The notes under the pieces are model-generated. The model was not told the origin of the DNA, made no database searches, and saw only the letters and a program-made list of their open reading frames with translations. 13,783 nt of DNA from an uncultured Collinsella sp. (GTDB lineage: Bacteria; Actinomycetota; Coriobacteriia; Coriobacteriales; Coriobacteriaceae), in assembly GCA_900544425.1 (NCBI GenBank), contig UQUX01000042.1, positions 1 through 13,783 of the forward strand, given 5' to 3'. Every line of letters begins with the position of its first letter. The first letter of the stretch is position 1. This document shows, piece by piece, positions 1-7,097 of this stretch. Made by a program: the position numbers and the translations under genes.

Positions 1-691
1 GGCCGTATTTCTCGCGCAGCTCGTGGATGAACGCCGCGAGCTCGAGCGTCTCCTGCGGGTTCATGCCAGCCGCAGGCTCGTCGAGCAGCAGCAACTTGGG
101 GTTGGTGGCAAGCGCGCGGACGATTTCCAGACGACGCTGAGCGCCGTAAGGAAGCGAGCCGGCCTGTTCATTTGCCAGGTGCTCCATGTCAAAAATGGAC
201 AGCAGCTCCATGGCGCGCTCGTGGGCGGCCTTCTCGTGCTTCCAATACGTCGGCAGGCGCAGCACGCCCTCAAAGCCGGAGTAGCGCTCCTGATTGTGCA
301 GGCCGACCTTAACGTTGTCCTCCACCGTCATGGTGTTGAACAGGCGAATGTTCTGGAACGTACGGGCAATACCCATGCGGTTGACCTGGTAGACCGACTT
401 GCCCGAGGTGTCCTCACCGTCGAGCAGGATGGTGCCGTGCGTAGGCTGGTACACCTTGGTGAGCAGGTTGAAGACCGTGGTCTTGCCGGCACCGTTGGGG
501 CCGATGAGACCGGCGATCTCAGTCTTGCCGATGGTCAGGCTAAAGTCATCGACTGCCTTAAGACCGCCGAATTCAATGCCCAGGTGGATGCACTCGAGCG
601 CCGGGCGCTGGCCCAAGTCGCGGTCGGGAACGATGGCGCCAGAAGGATACGGGACCATCTTGCCCTTGTTGAACTCAAACTTACTGGGCAT
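1..691 (-). CDS. livG: Branched-chain amino acid ABC transporter ATP-binding protein LivG (partial, 3' end outside window)
   Basis: This is the ATPase subunit that powers import of leucine, isoleucine and valine at the cytoplasmic face of the LivHM permease. The 230 visible residues hold a Walker A motif GPNGAGKTT (64-72), the LivG-style degenerate signature LPYGAQRR (180-187) and Walker B LLLLDEP with D204 and E205. The start is ATG at 691, preceded by AAGGAGG about 9 bases upstream. That start overlaps the end of livM by 11 bases, so the two are likely translationally coupled. About 30 residues precede the usual LivG beginning (ALECIHLGIEFGGLKAV), a modest N-terminal extension. Compared with the roughly 255-residue E. 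coli protein, the last 40-60 residues lie beyond the window edge. The next gene out is expected to be livF, which cannot be seen. Confidence 0.96.
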   Translation of the reverse strand, partial: MPSKFEFNKGKMVPYPSGAIVPDRDLGQRPALECIHLGIEFGGLKAVDDFSLTIGKTEIAGLIGPNGAGKTTVFNLLTKVYQPTHGTILLDGEDTSGKSVYQVNRMGIARTFQNIRLFNTMTVEDNVKVGLHNQERYSGFEGVLRLPTYWKHEKAAHERAMELLSIFDMEHLANEQAGSLPYGAQRRLEIVRALATNPKLLLLDEPAAGMNPQETLELAAFIHELREKYG

Positions 692-1760
692 CGGCTGCCA
701 CCTCCTTCTTGGAAGCAAAGCGGTCCTTAATGCGTGCGAAGAACGCCTTGAGCTGTGGGTTGTTAGTAAAGACCATGACCAGAATCAACACGATGGCATA
801 GATGAGCATGCGGTAGTCCGAGAACTGACGGAGCAGCTCGGGGAGCACCGTGAGCAGCGCCGCAGCGATAACGGAGCCGCGCATGTTGCCCAGGCCGCCC
901 AGGACCACGAACACCAGAATGAGGATGGACGTATTGAAGTCGAACTTAGTGGCGGAAAGCTGCGAGAAGTTACCGCCGAACAGGGCTCCGGCAGCACCGG
1001 CGAGGGCAGCGGAAACCACGAAGGCGATCATGCGGTACTGGGTGACGGAGATGCCCACGGACTCGGCAGCAATCTTGTTGTCGCGCACGGCAATGATGGC
1101 ACGACCGGTACGGCTGCGAACCAGGTTGAGCACAATCACGAGCGCGACCATAACCAGGATTGCGCCGGCAAGGAAGGTCGAATAGGTCGACACGCCCGAT
1201 GCGCCCTGCGCGCCCTTGATAATGGCGGTGCCGTCCTCGAGCAGGTGCAGGTCATCGATCGTGGAGTTACCCGTGATGTTAAAGATCACATGCAGGCCGC
1301 GGGAATCGACGCCCACAATGAGGCAGGTGACGATCTCCTTGATAATCTCGCCAAAGGCCAGCGTCACGATAGCCAGGTAATCGCCGCTCAGACGAAGGAC
1401 CGGGATGCCAATCAAGAAGCCCAGGATGGCGGCAGCGATGGCGCCGACCACGATACTGATGATAAGGCGCACCGGATCGGAGGGAACGGCGCTCTCCAGC
1501 GCGACGGCGGTGACGATTCCCGTATAGGCGCCGACACTCATAAAGCCTGCGTGGCCCAGCGACAAGTCGCCCGCGATGCCGACGACGAGGTTAAGGGAAA
1601 TGGCCATGACGATATAGGCCGTGATGGGAACCAGCTGACCGGCGATCATGCGCGGAATCATGTGGTTAGACTGCATAAAGAACACGATGGCGAAGGCCAC
1701 GATGCACATGGCGTACGTGACAAAGTCGTGACGCGTCTGCTTGTCTTTAAGAAACTTCAT
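681..1760 (-). CDS. livM: Branched-chain amino acid ABC transporter permease LivM
   Basis: This is one of the two membrane subunits of the branched-chain amino acid importer. The protein has about 359 residues and is strongly hydrophobic, with roughly nine or ten membrane segments. It carries the cytoplasmic coupling motif that contacts the ATPase (GRAIIAVRDNKIAAESVGIS) and the LivM-typical stretches ISLNLVVGIAGDLSLGHAGF and LRLSGDYLAIVTLAFGEIIKEI. The ATG at 1760 has AGGTGA about 5 bases upstream. A GTG at 1769, abutting the livH stop, is an alternative start that adds only three residues. The stop overlaps the livG start. The external loop around residues 150-188 is longer and unlike the short glycine-rich loop usual at this place. 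Confidence 0.96.
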   Translation of the reverse strand: MKFLKDKQTRHDFVTYAMCIVAFAIVFFMQSNHMIPRMIAGQLVPITAYIVMAISLNLVVGIAGDLSLGHAGFMSVGAYTGIVTAVALESAVPSDPVRLIISIVVGAIAAAILGFLIGIPVLRLSGDYLAIVTLAFGEIIKEIVTCLIVGVDSRGLHVIFNITGNSTIDDLHLLEDGTAIIKGAQGASGVSTYSTFLAGAILVMVALVIVLNLVRSRTGRAIIAVRDNKIAAESVGISVTQYRMIAFVVSAALAGAAGALFGGNFSQLSATKFDFNTSILILVFVVLGGLGNMRGSVIAAALLTVLPELLRQFSDYRMLIYAIVLILVMVFTNNPQLKAFFARIKDRFASKKEVAADAQ

Positions 1761-1769
1761 AACGCTCAC

Positions 1770-2651
1770 CTACACCTTCTCGGGGACGTACTTGCCCAAG
1801 AGGCCGGCAGGCTTGACGAGCAGGACGATGATCAAAACACCAAAGACGATGGAGTTGGCAAGGCTCGTGGAAATGTAAGCCTGCGCCATCGCCTCGATGA
1901 TGCCGATGAGAATGCCACCGACAAAGGCACCGGGGATGGAGCCGATGCCGCCGAAGACGGCGGCGTCGAAGGCCTTGATGCCAGGCATGGCACCCGTCGT
2001 GGGCTGCAGCACCGGCGAGTAGGAGCACAGGAGCACGCCGGCGATGGCGGCAAGCGCCGAGCCGATGGCAAACGTCATCGAGATGGTGCGGTTGACGTTG
2101 ATGCCCATGAGCTGAGCGGCGGCCTTGTCCTCGGACACGGCGCGCATGGCCTTGCCCATCTTGGTCTTACCTGTAAAGAACATCAGGCCGGCCATGATAA
2201 CCAGGCAGGCGACGATGGTGACGAGCGAGACGGCGCTTACGTTGAACTTGGCCAAGAACTCCGGCACCTGGAAGGTGACGAGCGAAGTGAAGTTCTTGGG
2301 CGTGGCGCCCCACAGAAGCTGCGCGGCGTTCTGCAGGAAGTAAGACACGCCGATAGCCGTGATCAGAACGGCCAGCGGGCCTGCTTGGCGCAGCGGCTTA
2401 TAGGCCAGACCCTCAATGAGAACGCCGAGAACCGTGCAGACCACACAAGAAAAAATTACAGATACCCAGCCCGGGAGGCCGAGATACGACGTGGCGCAGA
2501 ACGAGACATAGGCACCGACCATGATGACGTCGCCGTGAGCGAAGTTCAGCATCTTGGCGATACCGTAGACCATGGTGTAGCCCAACGCGATGATGGCGTA
2601 GACGCTGCCCATGGACAGGCCGTTGACCAGGTATTGGATAAAGACCGTCAT
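1770..2651 (-). CDS. livH: Branched-chain amino acid ABC transporter permease LivH
   Basis: This is the second membrane subunit of the importer, 293 residues. It opens with the family-typical FIQYLVNGLSMGSVYAIIAL and contains GYTMVYGIAKMLNFAHGD, a hallmark of LivH. The coupling motif GKAMRAVSEDKAAAQLMGIN lies in a cytoplasmic loop, and several hydrophobic segments follow. I chose ATG at 2651 because a GGGGG ribosome-binding site sits 9 bases upstream. The in-frame ATG at 2660 is too close to that site, and a longer reading up to 2744 would run through the hairpin region without a good site. The stop directly abuts the possible GTG start of livM. It is the second gene of the livK-H-M-G transcription unit. 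Confidence 0.95.
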   Translation of the reverse strand: MTVFIQYLVNGLSMGSVYAIIALGYTMVYGIAKMLNFAHGDVIMVGAYVSFCATSYLGLPGWVSVIFSCVVCTVLGVLIEGLAYKPLRQAGPLAVLITAIGVSYFLQNAAQLLWGATPKNFTSLVTFQVPEFLAKFNVSAVSLVTIVACLVIMAGLMFFTGKTKMGKAMRAVSEDKAAAQLMGINVNRTISMTFAIGSALAAIAGVLLCSYSPVLQPTTGAMPGIKAFDAAVFGGIGSIPGAFVGGILIGIIEAMAQAYISTSLANSIVFGVLIIVLLVKPAGLLGKYVPEKV

Positions 2652-2697
2652 GTTCCACATCCCCCTTTCGAATAGGTTTCCAGTTGATGTATGAAAC

Positions 2698-2717
2698 AGG
2701 GACGTTACATCGTCCCT
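2698..2717 (-). promoter_or_regulatory. Stem-loop in the livK-livH gap (proximal to livH)
   Basis: AGGGACG pairs perfectly with CGTCCCT (7 bp) around a 6-base loop. It lies about 45 bases upstream of the livH start, right after a larger hairpin. No good U tract follows, so it looks more like an mRNA processing or stability element than a full terminator. Confidence 0.5.
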
Positions 2718-2727
2718 AGATACCAAG

Positions 2728-2759
2728 CAAGCAGGGAAGGCCAAAACCTCCCCTGCTTG
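2728..2759 (-). promoter_or_regulatory. Strong stem-loop downstream of livK (attenuator or mRNA stabiliser)
   Basis: A 13-bp stem (arms 2728-2740 and 2747-2759), with one G-U pair in the minus-strand RNA and a 6-base loop, lies 31 bases after the livK stop. There is no U-run behind it, so complete termination is unlikely. In binding-protein-dependent transporter operons such hairpins after the binding-protein gene commonly protect its mRNA or reduce read-through, raising binding protein over permease. The effect here is inferred. Confidence 0.6.
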
Positions 2760-2790
2760 GGATCAAAACCGCTCTATGTAAGGCGGCCAA

Positions 2791-3978
2791 TTAGGCCTGT
2801 ACGTACTTGCCGTCGGTGATGACGTACGCCGTGGGCTCCTTCTGGACCTGGCCCTTATCGTTCCAGGTGAGCTTGCCGGTCAGACCGTCAACGGTAATCT
2901 TGAGCATAGCCTTGGACAGCTTCTCGGCGGCCTCGGTCGGGTCGGCGTCGACACCAAGACCGGCCTCCTTGAGGGCCTCGGCCACCGCGTGCACGCCATC
3001 GTAGGCGTCGGCGGCAAACTGGTCGGGGGTATCGCCGTACTTATCCTTGTAAGCGTTGACGAAGTCGGCGTTCTTCTCGTCGTCGGCGGAGAACGGGGTC
3101 ATGAGCAGCAGACCCTCAGCAAGAGAGGTATCGAAGCCCTCAACGCCCAGGATGCCGTCCATGCCGTCGCAGCCCATCATCTTGACGTCGTAGCCCATGT
3201 CCTTGGCGTTCTTGAGCAGGACGGACGCCGGCGTGTAGTAGATCGGCGCAAAGATCATGGTGGCGCCGGCCTGCTTGGCCTTGGTCAGCTGGTTCGTAAA
3301 GCTCGTGGCGGAGTCGTCCTTAAAGGTCTCCTCGTCAACAATCTCGAGCTTGGACTCAGCGGCCTGGGCCTTAAAGGAATCTGCGATGCCCGAAGAATAG
3401 GCGTCGCCGGAGTTATAGAACAGCACGAACTTCTCGTCCGCATACTTCTGCGCCAGGAACTTGGCAGCGTTGACACCCTGGTTGGGGTCGGTGAAGCAAA
3501 CCTGGAAGACGCAATCCTTGCCGTCGGTGACGTCCTCGGAGGACGCGGACGGGGTGATCATGAACGTCTTGGGGTCGTTACCGCACTCGGCGGCAACGGC
3601 AACCGACGCACCCGTGGTGGTCGGGCCGACGAGGGCCTGCATGCCCCAGTCGAGCAGGGTATTGAAGGCGTTGACGGCCTTCTCGCCGTCGGCCTGGTCA
3701 TCCTCGGCCTTGCTGGCAAGCGGCAACTCCTTGGTCGAGAAATCCTTGCAGCCAAGCTCGACACCCTGGGTAACGGACTTGCCGTAGGACGCGTTGGCAC
3801 CGGTCAGCGGGCCGATGGTGCCGATCTTAAACGAAGCGTCGCTCGAAGCGGAACCGCTGTCGCCGCCGTTGGAGGAGCAACCAGCTAGAATGGACATCGC
3901 CCCCAGACCTGCTGCGCTCGCGATAACGCTCCTGCGATTCATAACAGGGTTCAATGACTTACCGGTGAGGCTCGACAT
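2791..3978 (-). CDS. livK: Branched-chain amino acid-binding lipoprotein LivK (periplasmic-binding-protein type I)
   Basis: This is the substrate-binding component that delivers branched-chain amino acids to LivHM. In a Gram-positive cell it would be lipid-anchored outside the membrane. The 395 residues begin with a signal peptide containing a twin arginine (R15-R16), a hydrophobic stretch and a lipobox LAGC whose C34 would be lipidated. A low-complexity Ser/Gly linker and then the mature domain starting FKIGTIGPLTGANASYGKS follow, typical of Peripla_BP_6 proteins. The length fits the family (E. coli LivK 369) plus the lipoprotein linker. The ATG at 3978 has GAGGAG 6 bases upstream. It is the first gene of the liv operon, separated from livH by 139 bases with two hairpins. 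Its middle region is closely similar to the gene relic at 4248-4443. Ligand preference cannot be read from sequence alone. Confidence 0.95.
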   Translation of the reverse strand: MSSLTGKSLNPVMNRRSVIASAAGLGAMSILAGCSSNGGDSGSASSDASFKIGTIGPLTGANASYGKSVTQGVELGCKDFSTKELPLASKAEDDQADGEKAVNAFNTLLDWGMQALVGPTTTGASVAVAAECGNDPKTFMITPSASSEDVTDGKDCVFQVCFTDPNQGVNAAKFLAQKYADEKFVLFYNSGDAYSSGIADSFKAQAAESKLEIVDEETFKDDSATSFTNQLTKAKQAGATMIFAPIYYTPASVLLKNAKDMGYDVKMMGCDGMDGILGVEGFDTSLAEGLLLMTPFSADDEKNADFVNAYKDKYGDTPDQFAADAYDGVHAVAEALKEAGLGVDADPTEAAEKLSKAMLKITVDGLTGKLTWNDKGQVQKEPTAYVITDGKYVQA

Positions 3979-3999
3979 GCGGCTCTCCTCTCAAATCTC

Positions 4000-4045
4000 G
4001 TCGGGTTTCGGTTACCCGACAGGCCATCCTTCGCCGTGTTCGGCG
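4000..4045 (-). promoter_or_regulatory. Two stem-loops in the livK leader
   Basis: In the 5' leader of livK, GTCGGGT/ACCCGAC (4000-4006 and 4014-4020) forms a 7-bp hairpin just upstream of the ribosome-binding site. CGCCG/CGGCG (4032-4036 and 4041-4045) forms a second 5-bp hairpin. They could affect leader stability or initiation. I see no known riboswitch fold. Confidence 0.35.
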
Positions 4046-4067
4046 TTCGCAAAATAGTAGACGCTTT

Positions 4068-4100
4068 AGTTGAGAAAAGTGGCGATTATTTCAACTTTTC
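4068..4100. promoter_or_regulatory. Overlapping inverted repeats upstream of livK, candidate operator
   Basis: AGTTGA (4068-4073) is mirrored by TCAACT (4091-4096). A second overlapping pair, GAAAAGT (4074-4080) and ACTTTTC (4094-4100), shares the same centre region. The block lies 90-120 bases upstream of the livK start in an AT-rich stretch where the promoter is expected, so it is a candidate regulator site. I found no convincing -35/-10 pair to fix its position relative to transcription. Confidence 0.3.
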
Positions 4101-4247
4101 TTTTGCTTTGTCCATTTATCCATATTTATGCGTATTTCTATCAGTTTATGCAGTTTAGCCACTTTATTATGTGAAAGTAATGTTTCTGTTCTGTTACAAG
4201 CGCCCTTGCCCTGAATAAAACGGCCTCACCGGTCTCGTTATATGCAC

Positions 4248-4443
4248 TTAGGCGGAGATGTACTTGCCGTCCTGGATTACATAGGCTGTCCATGCCGTCG
4301 GCACCCATTAGTGTCATGTCGTAGCTCATGTCCTTGGCGTTCTTGAGCAAAACGGACGCTGGGGTGAAATAGATCGGGGCAAAAATAAGCGTGGCTCCGA
4401 CAAGGAAACTCCTGCGGTTAAGTACGTTGTTGATGCTAAGCAT
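4248..4443 (-). pseudogene. Decayed second livK: internal deletions and frameshift
   Basis: This is a relic of a livK-like binding-protein gene. From ATG 4443 (GGGGG site 5 bases upstream) it reads MLSINNVLNRRSFLVGA, a Tat-style signal start. It then jumps straight to LIFAPIYFTPASVLLKNAKD and on to MGADGMD, matching residues 240-274 of the intact LivK. After that, in another frame, comes TAYVIQDGKYISA followed by TAA at 4248, matching LivK residues 383-395 (TAYVITDGKYVQA). Some 220 residues are missing at the first junction and over 100 at the second. The lipobox and most of the ligand-binding lobes are gone, so it cannot be a working transporter part. Reading on in the first frame to 4141 gives an unrelated tail, which I do not think is meaningful. 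Its 3' end lies 269 bases upstream of the intact livK start, which suggests an ancient tandem pair. Confidence 0.85.
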
Positions 4444-4693
4444 GGTGTCCCCCTTTTCGCTGGCCGCGGTGCGGCCGTCTTGCGGTACAGGGCAAACCTT
4501 ATGGTGCAAACGTTGACAGTTTGTTACGGAGTTCCGTTTGTAGCGAGCATGTTTCCAATGTTTCCGCAGCGTTTCGGGGGTGCCGTTTTGTGCGACTCCT
4601 GTTGCCTGGCGAGCACGCGCCCTCGGTTCACGCTAGAATGCACTCAACCTTTAAGCGGTTAATCCATCCATAAGATGCACGAAGGAGCTATCT
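4444..4693. other. Intergenic region between the livK relic and hom
   Basis: This 250-base gap separates divergent genes. It contains a short GGCCGC/GCGGCC hairpin next to the relic start, an isolated TTGACA at 4513-4518 and a small palindrome ACGGA-GT-TCCGT (4526-4537). It also has a tandem 9-base repeat TGTTTCC (4550-4556 and 4559-4565). A TAGAAT box (4634-4639) is the best -10 candidate for hom, although no good -35 sits at the right distance. No coding sequence is supported here. Confidence 0.4.
4634..4639 (+). promoter_or_regulatory. Candidate -10 box for hom
   Basis: TAGAAT differs from TATAAT at one base and lies 54 bases upstream of the hom start, which would give a leader of about 48 bases. 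No clear -35 hexamer is seen 16-18 bases upstream, so the call is weak. Confidence 0.3.
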
Positions 4694-6037
4694 ATGAGCG
4701 AACCCCTGCGCACCGTGAACGTCGGTCTGATCGGTCTTGGAACCGTCGGCGGCGGCGTGGCCCGTCTGATCAAGAGCCACCACGATGAGTACCTGGCCGC
4801 CTACGGCATCGACCTTAAGCTGACCCGCGCCTGCGCGCTTGCCTGGGAGCAGGCCGAAGCTGCCGGTATTGAGCGCGAGGCCTTTACGAGCGACTGGCAC
4901 GACGTCGTCACCGACCCCGCCGTCGATATCGTCGTCGAGCTCATCGGCGGCGAGCACCCCGCGACCGAAATCTTCACCACCGCCTTCGAGAACGGCAAGC
5001 ACGTCGTCTCTGCCAACAAGGCCCTGCTGGGCCGTCATGTCGAGACGCTCGCCGAGAAGGCGCGCGCGTGCGGCGTGCAGATTAAGTGCGAGGCCAGCTG
5101 CGGCGGTGGCATCCCCATTGTCAGCACGCTCGAGCACGACCTGGTGGGCAACAAGATCCTGACCATCGCTGGCATTCTCAACGGCACCACCAACTACATC
5201 CTGTCGCGCATGGACGCCGAGGGCGCCGATTACGCTGACGTGCTCGCCGACGCCCAGGCAAAGGGCTATGCCGAGGCCGACCCGTCCGCCGACGTCGACG
5301 GCTTCGATGCCGCCAGCAAGACGGCAATCCTCGCCTCCATCGGTTTTGGCACCCGCGTTACCACCGACGATGTTTACCAGCAGGGTATCCGTACCATCGG
5401 CGCCGAGGACATCGCCCAGGCCCGCGAGCTCGGCTACACCATTAAGCTGCTCGGCATCGCCCGCAATACCGACGCCGGCGTCGACGTCCGCGTGCATCCC
5501 ACGCTGATCCCCGCCGACCACATGCTTGCCAAGGTCAACGGCGCCATGAACGCTGTCTACGTGGTAGGCGACGCCGTGGGCGAGACCATGTTCTACGGTG
5601 CCGGCGCAGGCTCCTTCCCCACCGCGAGCGCCGTCGTGGGCGATATCCTGTCGCTCTCCGAGCAGATCAGCCGCGGTGTGGCTCCGCTGCCCGAGATTGA
5701 GCCCTATGGTCACAACCTCGCCTTTAAGCCCATGGACGAGCTCCAGACCAAGTACTATGTGCGCCTGAAGGTCGCCGACCGCGTAGGCGCCCTGTCCGAG
5801 ACGGTCGACATCTTTGCCAAGCACAACATCTCGATCTCGCTCATCAACCAGGTCGAGGACGGCAAGTCGGGCGCCAGCGATACCTGCTCGGTCATCTTCC
5901 TGACGCACCGCGCGCTCGAGAAGGACGCCCAGGCTGCCGCCGCCGAGCTTGCCAGCGTCGACTGCGTGGCCGAGGTCGCCAACGTCCTGCGCATTGAGGA
6001 CGTTGAGGCTTGGACCGAAGGCGTTATGGCCAACTAA
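4694..6037 (+). CDS. hom: Homoserine dehydrogenase with C-terminal ACT domain
   Basis: It reduces aspartate semialdehyde to homoserine with NAD(P)H, the branch step leading to threonine and methionine, in the cytoplasm. The 447 residues show a Rossmann motif GLGTVG (14-19), the family signature GILNGTTNYILSRM (from 160) and AKGYAEADPSADVDGFDAAS (189-208). E194, D205 and K209 have the same spacing as E208, D219 and K223 of the yeast enzyme, the last two being the catalytic pair. GAGAGSFPTAS (302-312) is also conserved. Residues about 353-435 form an ACT domain, a likely site for feedback by threonine as in related Gram-positive enzymes. The ATG at 4694 has GAAGGAG 6 bases upstream. A strong terminator follows within 70 bases. 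The gene appears monocistronic, without thrB or thrC beside it. Confidence 0.97.
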   Translation: MSEPLRTVNVGLIGLGTVGGGVARLIKSHHDEYLAAYGIDLKLTRACALAWEQAEAAGIEREAFTSDWHDVVTDPAVDIVVELIGGEHPATEIFTTAFENGKHVVSANKALLGRHVETLAEKARACGVQIKCEASCGGGIPIVSTLEHDLVGNKILTIAGILNGTTNYILSRMDAEGADYADVLADAQAKGYAEADPSADVDGFDAASKTAILASIGFGTRVTTDDVYQQGIRTIGAEDIAQARELGYTIKLLGIARNTDAGVDVRVHPTLIPADHMLAKVNGAMNAVYVVGDAVGETMFYGAGAGSFPTASAVVGDILSLSEQISRGVAPLPEIEPYGHNLAFKPMDELQTKYYVRLKVADRVGALSETVDIFAKHNISISLINQVEDGKSGASDTCSVIFLTHRALEKDAQAAAAELASVDCVAEVANVLRIEDVEAWTEGVMAN

Positions 6038-6068
6038 CCCAACGCTCGCCTAGCAATACGCGCTTTGA

Positions 6069-6104
6069 GGGCTCCCGTCCGATGTGGGATGGGAGCCCTT
6101 TTGT
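6069..6104 (+). terminator. Rho-independent terminator after hom
   Basis: A 12-bp stem (arms 6069-6080 and 6087-6098) with one G-U pair and a 6-base loop is followed immediately by TTTTGT. It starts 31 bases after the hom stop. Confidence 0.9.
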
Positions 6105-6150
6105 CTCCTGCCCTAAGCACAACGACAGGACACATTTGCGCGAGCCGCTC

Positions 6151-6179
6151 ATCGGTAACGCGGGCTACCGTTCACCGAT
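6151..6179. promoter_or_regulatory. Nested inverted repeat upstream of the SDR gene, candidate operator
   Basis: ATCGGT (6151-6156) mirrors ACCGAT (6174-6179), and inside it CGGTA (6153-6157) mirrors TACCG (6166-6170). It lies 73-101 bases upstream of the SDR start, where the promoter should be. No clear -35/-10 pair was identified, so a regulatory role is only suggested by position and symmetry. Confidence 0.3.
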
Positions 6180-6251
6180 ATGCAAACACGGCCGATTCCG
6201 GTTACGGCTACGCTGTGCTGCGAATGTCCGCCCGCGATGAGAGGAAGCACC

Positions 6252-7001
6252 ATGTTGCTCGAGGGCAAGAAAGCAATCATCACCGGAGGCACGCGCGGTA
6301 TCGGCTATGCGATCGCCTGCCGTTTTATCGAGGAAGGCGCTGCCGTCACCGTCTTTGGCTCGCGCCAGGAGACTGCCGACGCGGCCGTTGAGAAACTGGC
6401 GGCCGCCTATCCCGACGCCAAGGTCTGGGGCCGCTCCTGCGACCTCACCTCACTCGAGGCCGTGACCGAGGCCTTTACCCAGGCTGCAGCCGACATGGGC
6501 GGCTTGGACACGGTCGTCAACAACGCCGGAATTTCCCAGCGCTCGCCGCTGCTCAACTACACGGCTGAGGAGTTCGCCAAAGTTATGGACCTCAACGTCG
6601 TCGCCGTCTTTAACGGCCACCAGGCTGCCGCCAAGATCATGACCGAGGCCGGCCACGGCGGCACCATCACTACCACAAGCTCGATGGTCGCCAAGTACGG
6701 CCAGCCCTCCGGCGTTGGCTATCCCACGTCCAAGTTTGCCGTCAACGGTATGGTCCAGTCGCTCTCGCGCGAGCTCGCCTCCATGGGCATTCGCGTCAAT
6801 GCCGTCGCACCCGGCGTGACCAAGACCGATATGGTCGCCAACCTGCCCGAAGAGGTCATCAAGCCCATCATCGCCACCATTCCGCTGGGTCGCATGGGCG
6901 AGCCCGAGGATGTCGCCAACGCCTTTGTTTTCCTGGCGAGCGACATGTCCTCCTACGTCACTGGCGCCGTGCTCCCCGTCGACGGAGCCGCCCGCTCCTA
7001 A
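6252..7001 (+). CDS. Short-chain dehydrogenase/reductase (classical SDR, FabG-like)
   Basis: This is a cytoplasmic NAD(P)(H)-dependent oxidoreductase of 249 residues, the normal classical-SDR length. It shows the cofactor motif TGGTRGIG (11-18), NNAG (90-93) and the catalytic Ser144, Tyr157 and Lys161 in YPTSK. It ends with the usual GRMGEPEDVANAFVFLASD and TGAVLPVDGA segments. Arg15 and Arg38 suggest a preference for NADP(H), as in FabG. The ATG at 6252 has AGAGG 7 bases upstream. In-frame upstream ATGs at 6180 and 6237 lack good sites and would add an atypical tail. The gene stands alone between two terminators. It could be a 3-oxoacyl-ACP reductase, a sugar or sorbitol-type dehydrogenase or a hydroxysteroid dehydrogenase; the substrate cannot be decided from sequence. 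Confidence 0.93.
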   Translation: MLLEGKKAIITGGTRGIGYAIACRFIEEGAAVTVFGSRQETADAAVEKLAAAYPDAKVWGRSCDLTSLEAVTEAFTQAAADMGGLDTVVNNAGISQRSPLLNYTAEEFAKVMDLNVVAVFNGHQAAAKIMTEAGHGGTITTTSSMVAKYGQPSGVGYPTSKFAVNGMVQSLSRELASMGIRVNAVAPGVTKTDMVANLPEEVIKPIIATIPLGRMGEPEDVANAFVFLASDMSSYVTGAVLPVDGAARS

Positions 7002-7045
7002 AGGTCGCAAGCCACGATTTCGGACCTCAACGGAGCTCAACGCAA

Positions 7046-7092
7046 AAGGCGCGCTGTCTGCATCAACCGCAGGCAGCGCGCCTTGTTCTGTT
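7046..7092 (+). terminator. Rho-independent terminator after the SDR gene
   Basis: A 16-bp stem with one G-U pair (arms 7046-7061 and 7069-7084) encloses a 7-base loop. It is followed by a moderately T-rich tail (TTGTTCTGTTTG, its first two Ts closing the stem). It lies 45 bases after the stop. Confidence 0.85.
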
Positions 7093-7097
7093 TGTAA

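Noticed and set aside
399..2675. A 758-codon plus-strand open frame opposite livM and livH
   Set aside because: It is antisense to clear permease genes, low-complexity (Asp/His/Gly-rich) and arises from GC-rich codon bias on the other strand.
2989..3888. A 299-codon plus-strand open frame opposite livK
   Set aside because: It is a shadow of the livK coding strand with no domain and no ribosome-binding site.
4203..4245. Terminator after the livK relic
   Set aside because: Only a 3-bp stem precedes TTTTATT on the minus strand, too weak to call.
4141..4509. The full 122-codon open frame covering the livK relic as a real gene
   Set aside because: Only 4248-4443 resembles LivK; the N-terminal extension lacks a site and the C-terminal tail is off-frame sequence after a frameshift.
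4513..4518. TTGACA as the hom -35 box
   Set aside because: No acceptable -10 lies 16-18 bases downstream (GTTTGT/TTTGTA only), and it is far from the TAGAAT candidate.
4688..5908. A 406-codon minus-strand open frame opposite hom
   Set aside because: hom has all its catalytic motifs on the other strand; this frame has repetitive Gly/Val/Ala/Asp content typical of a shadow.
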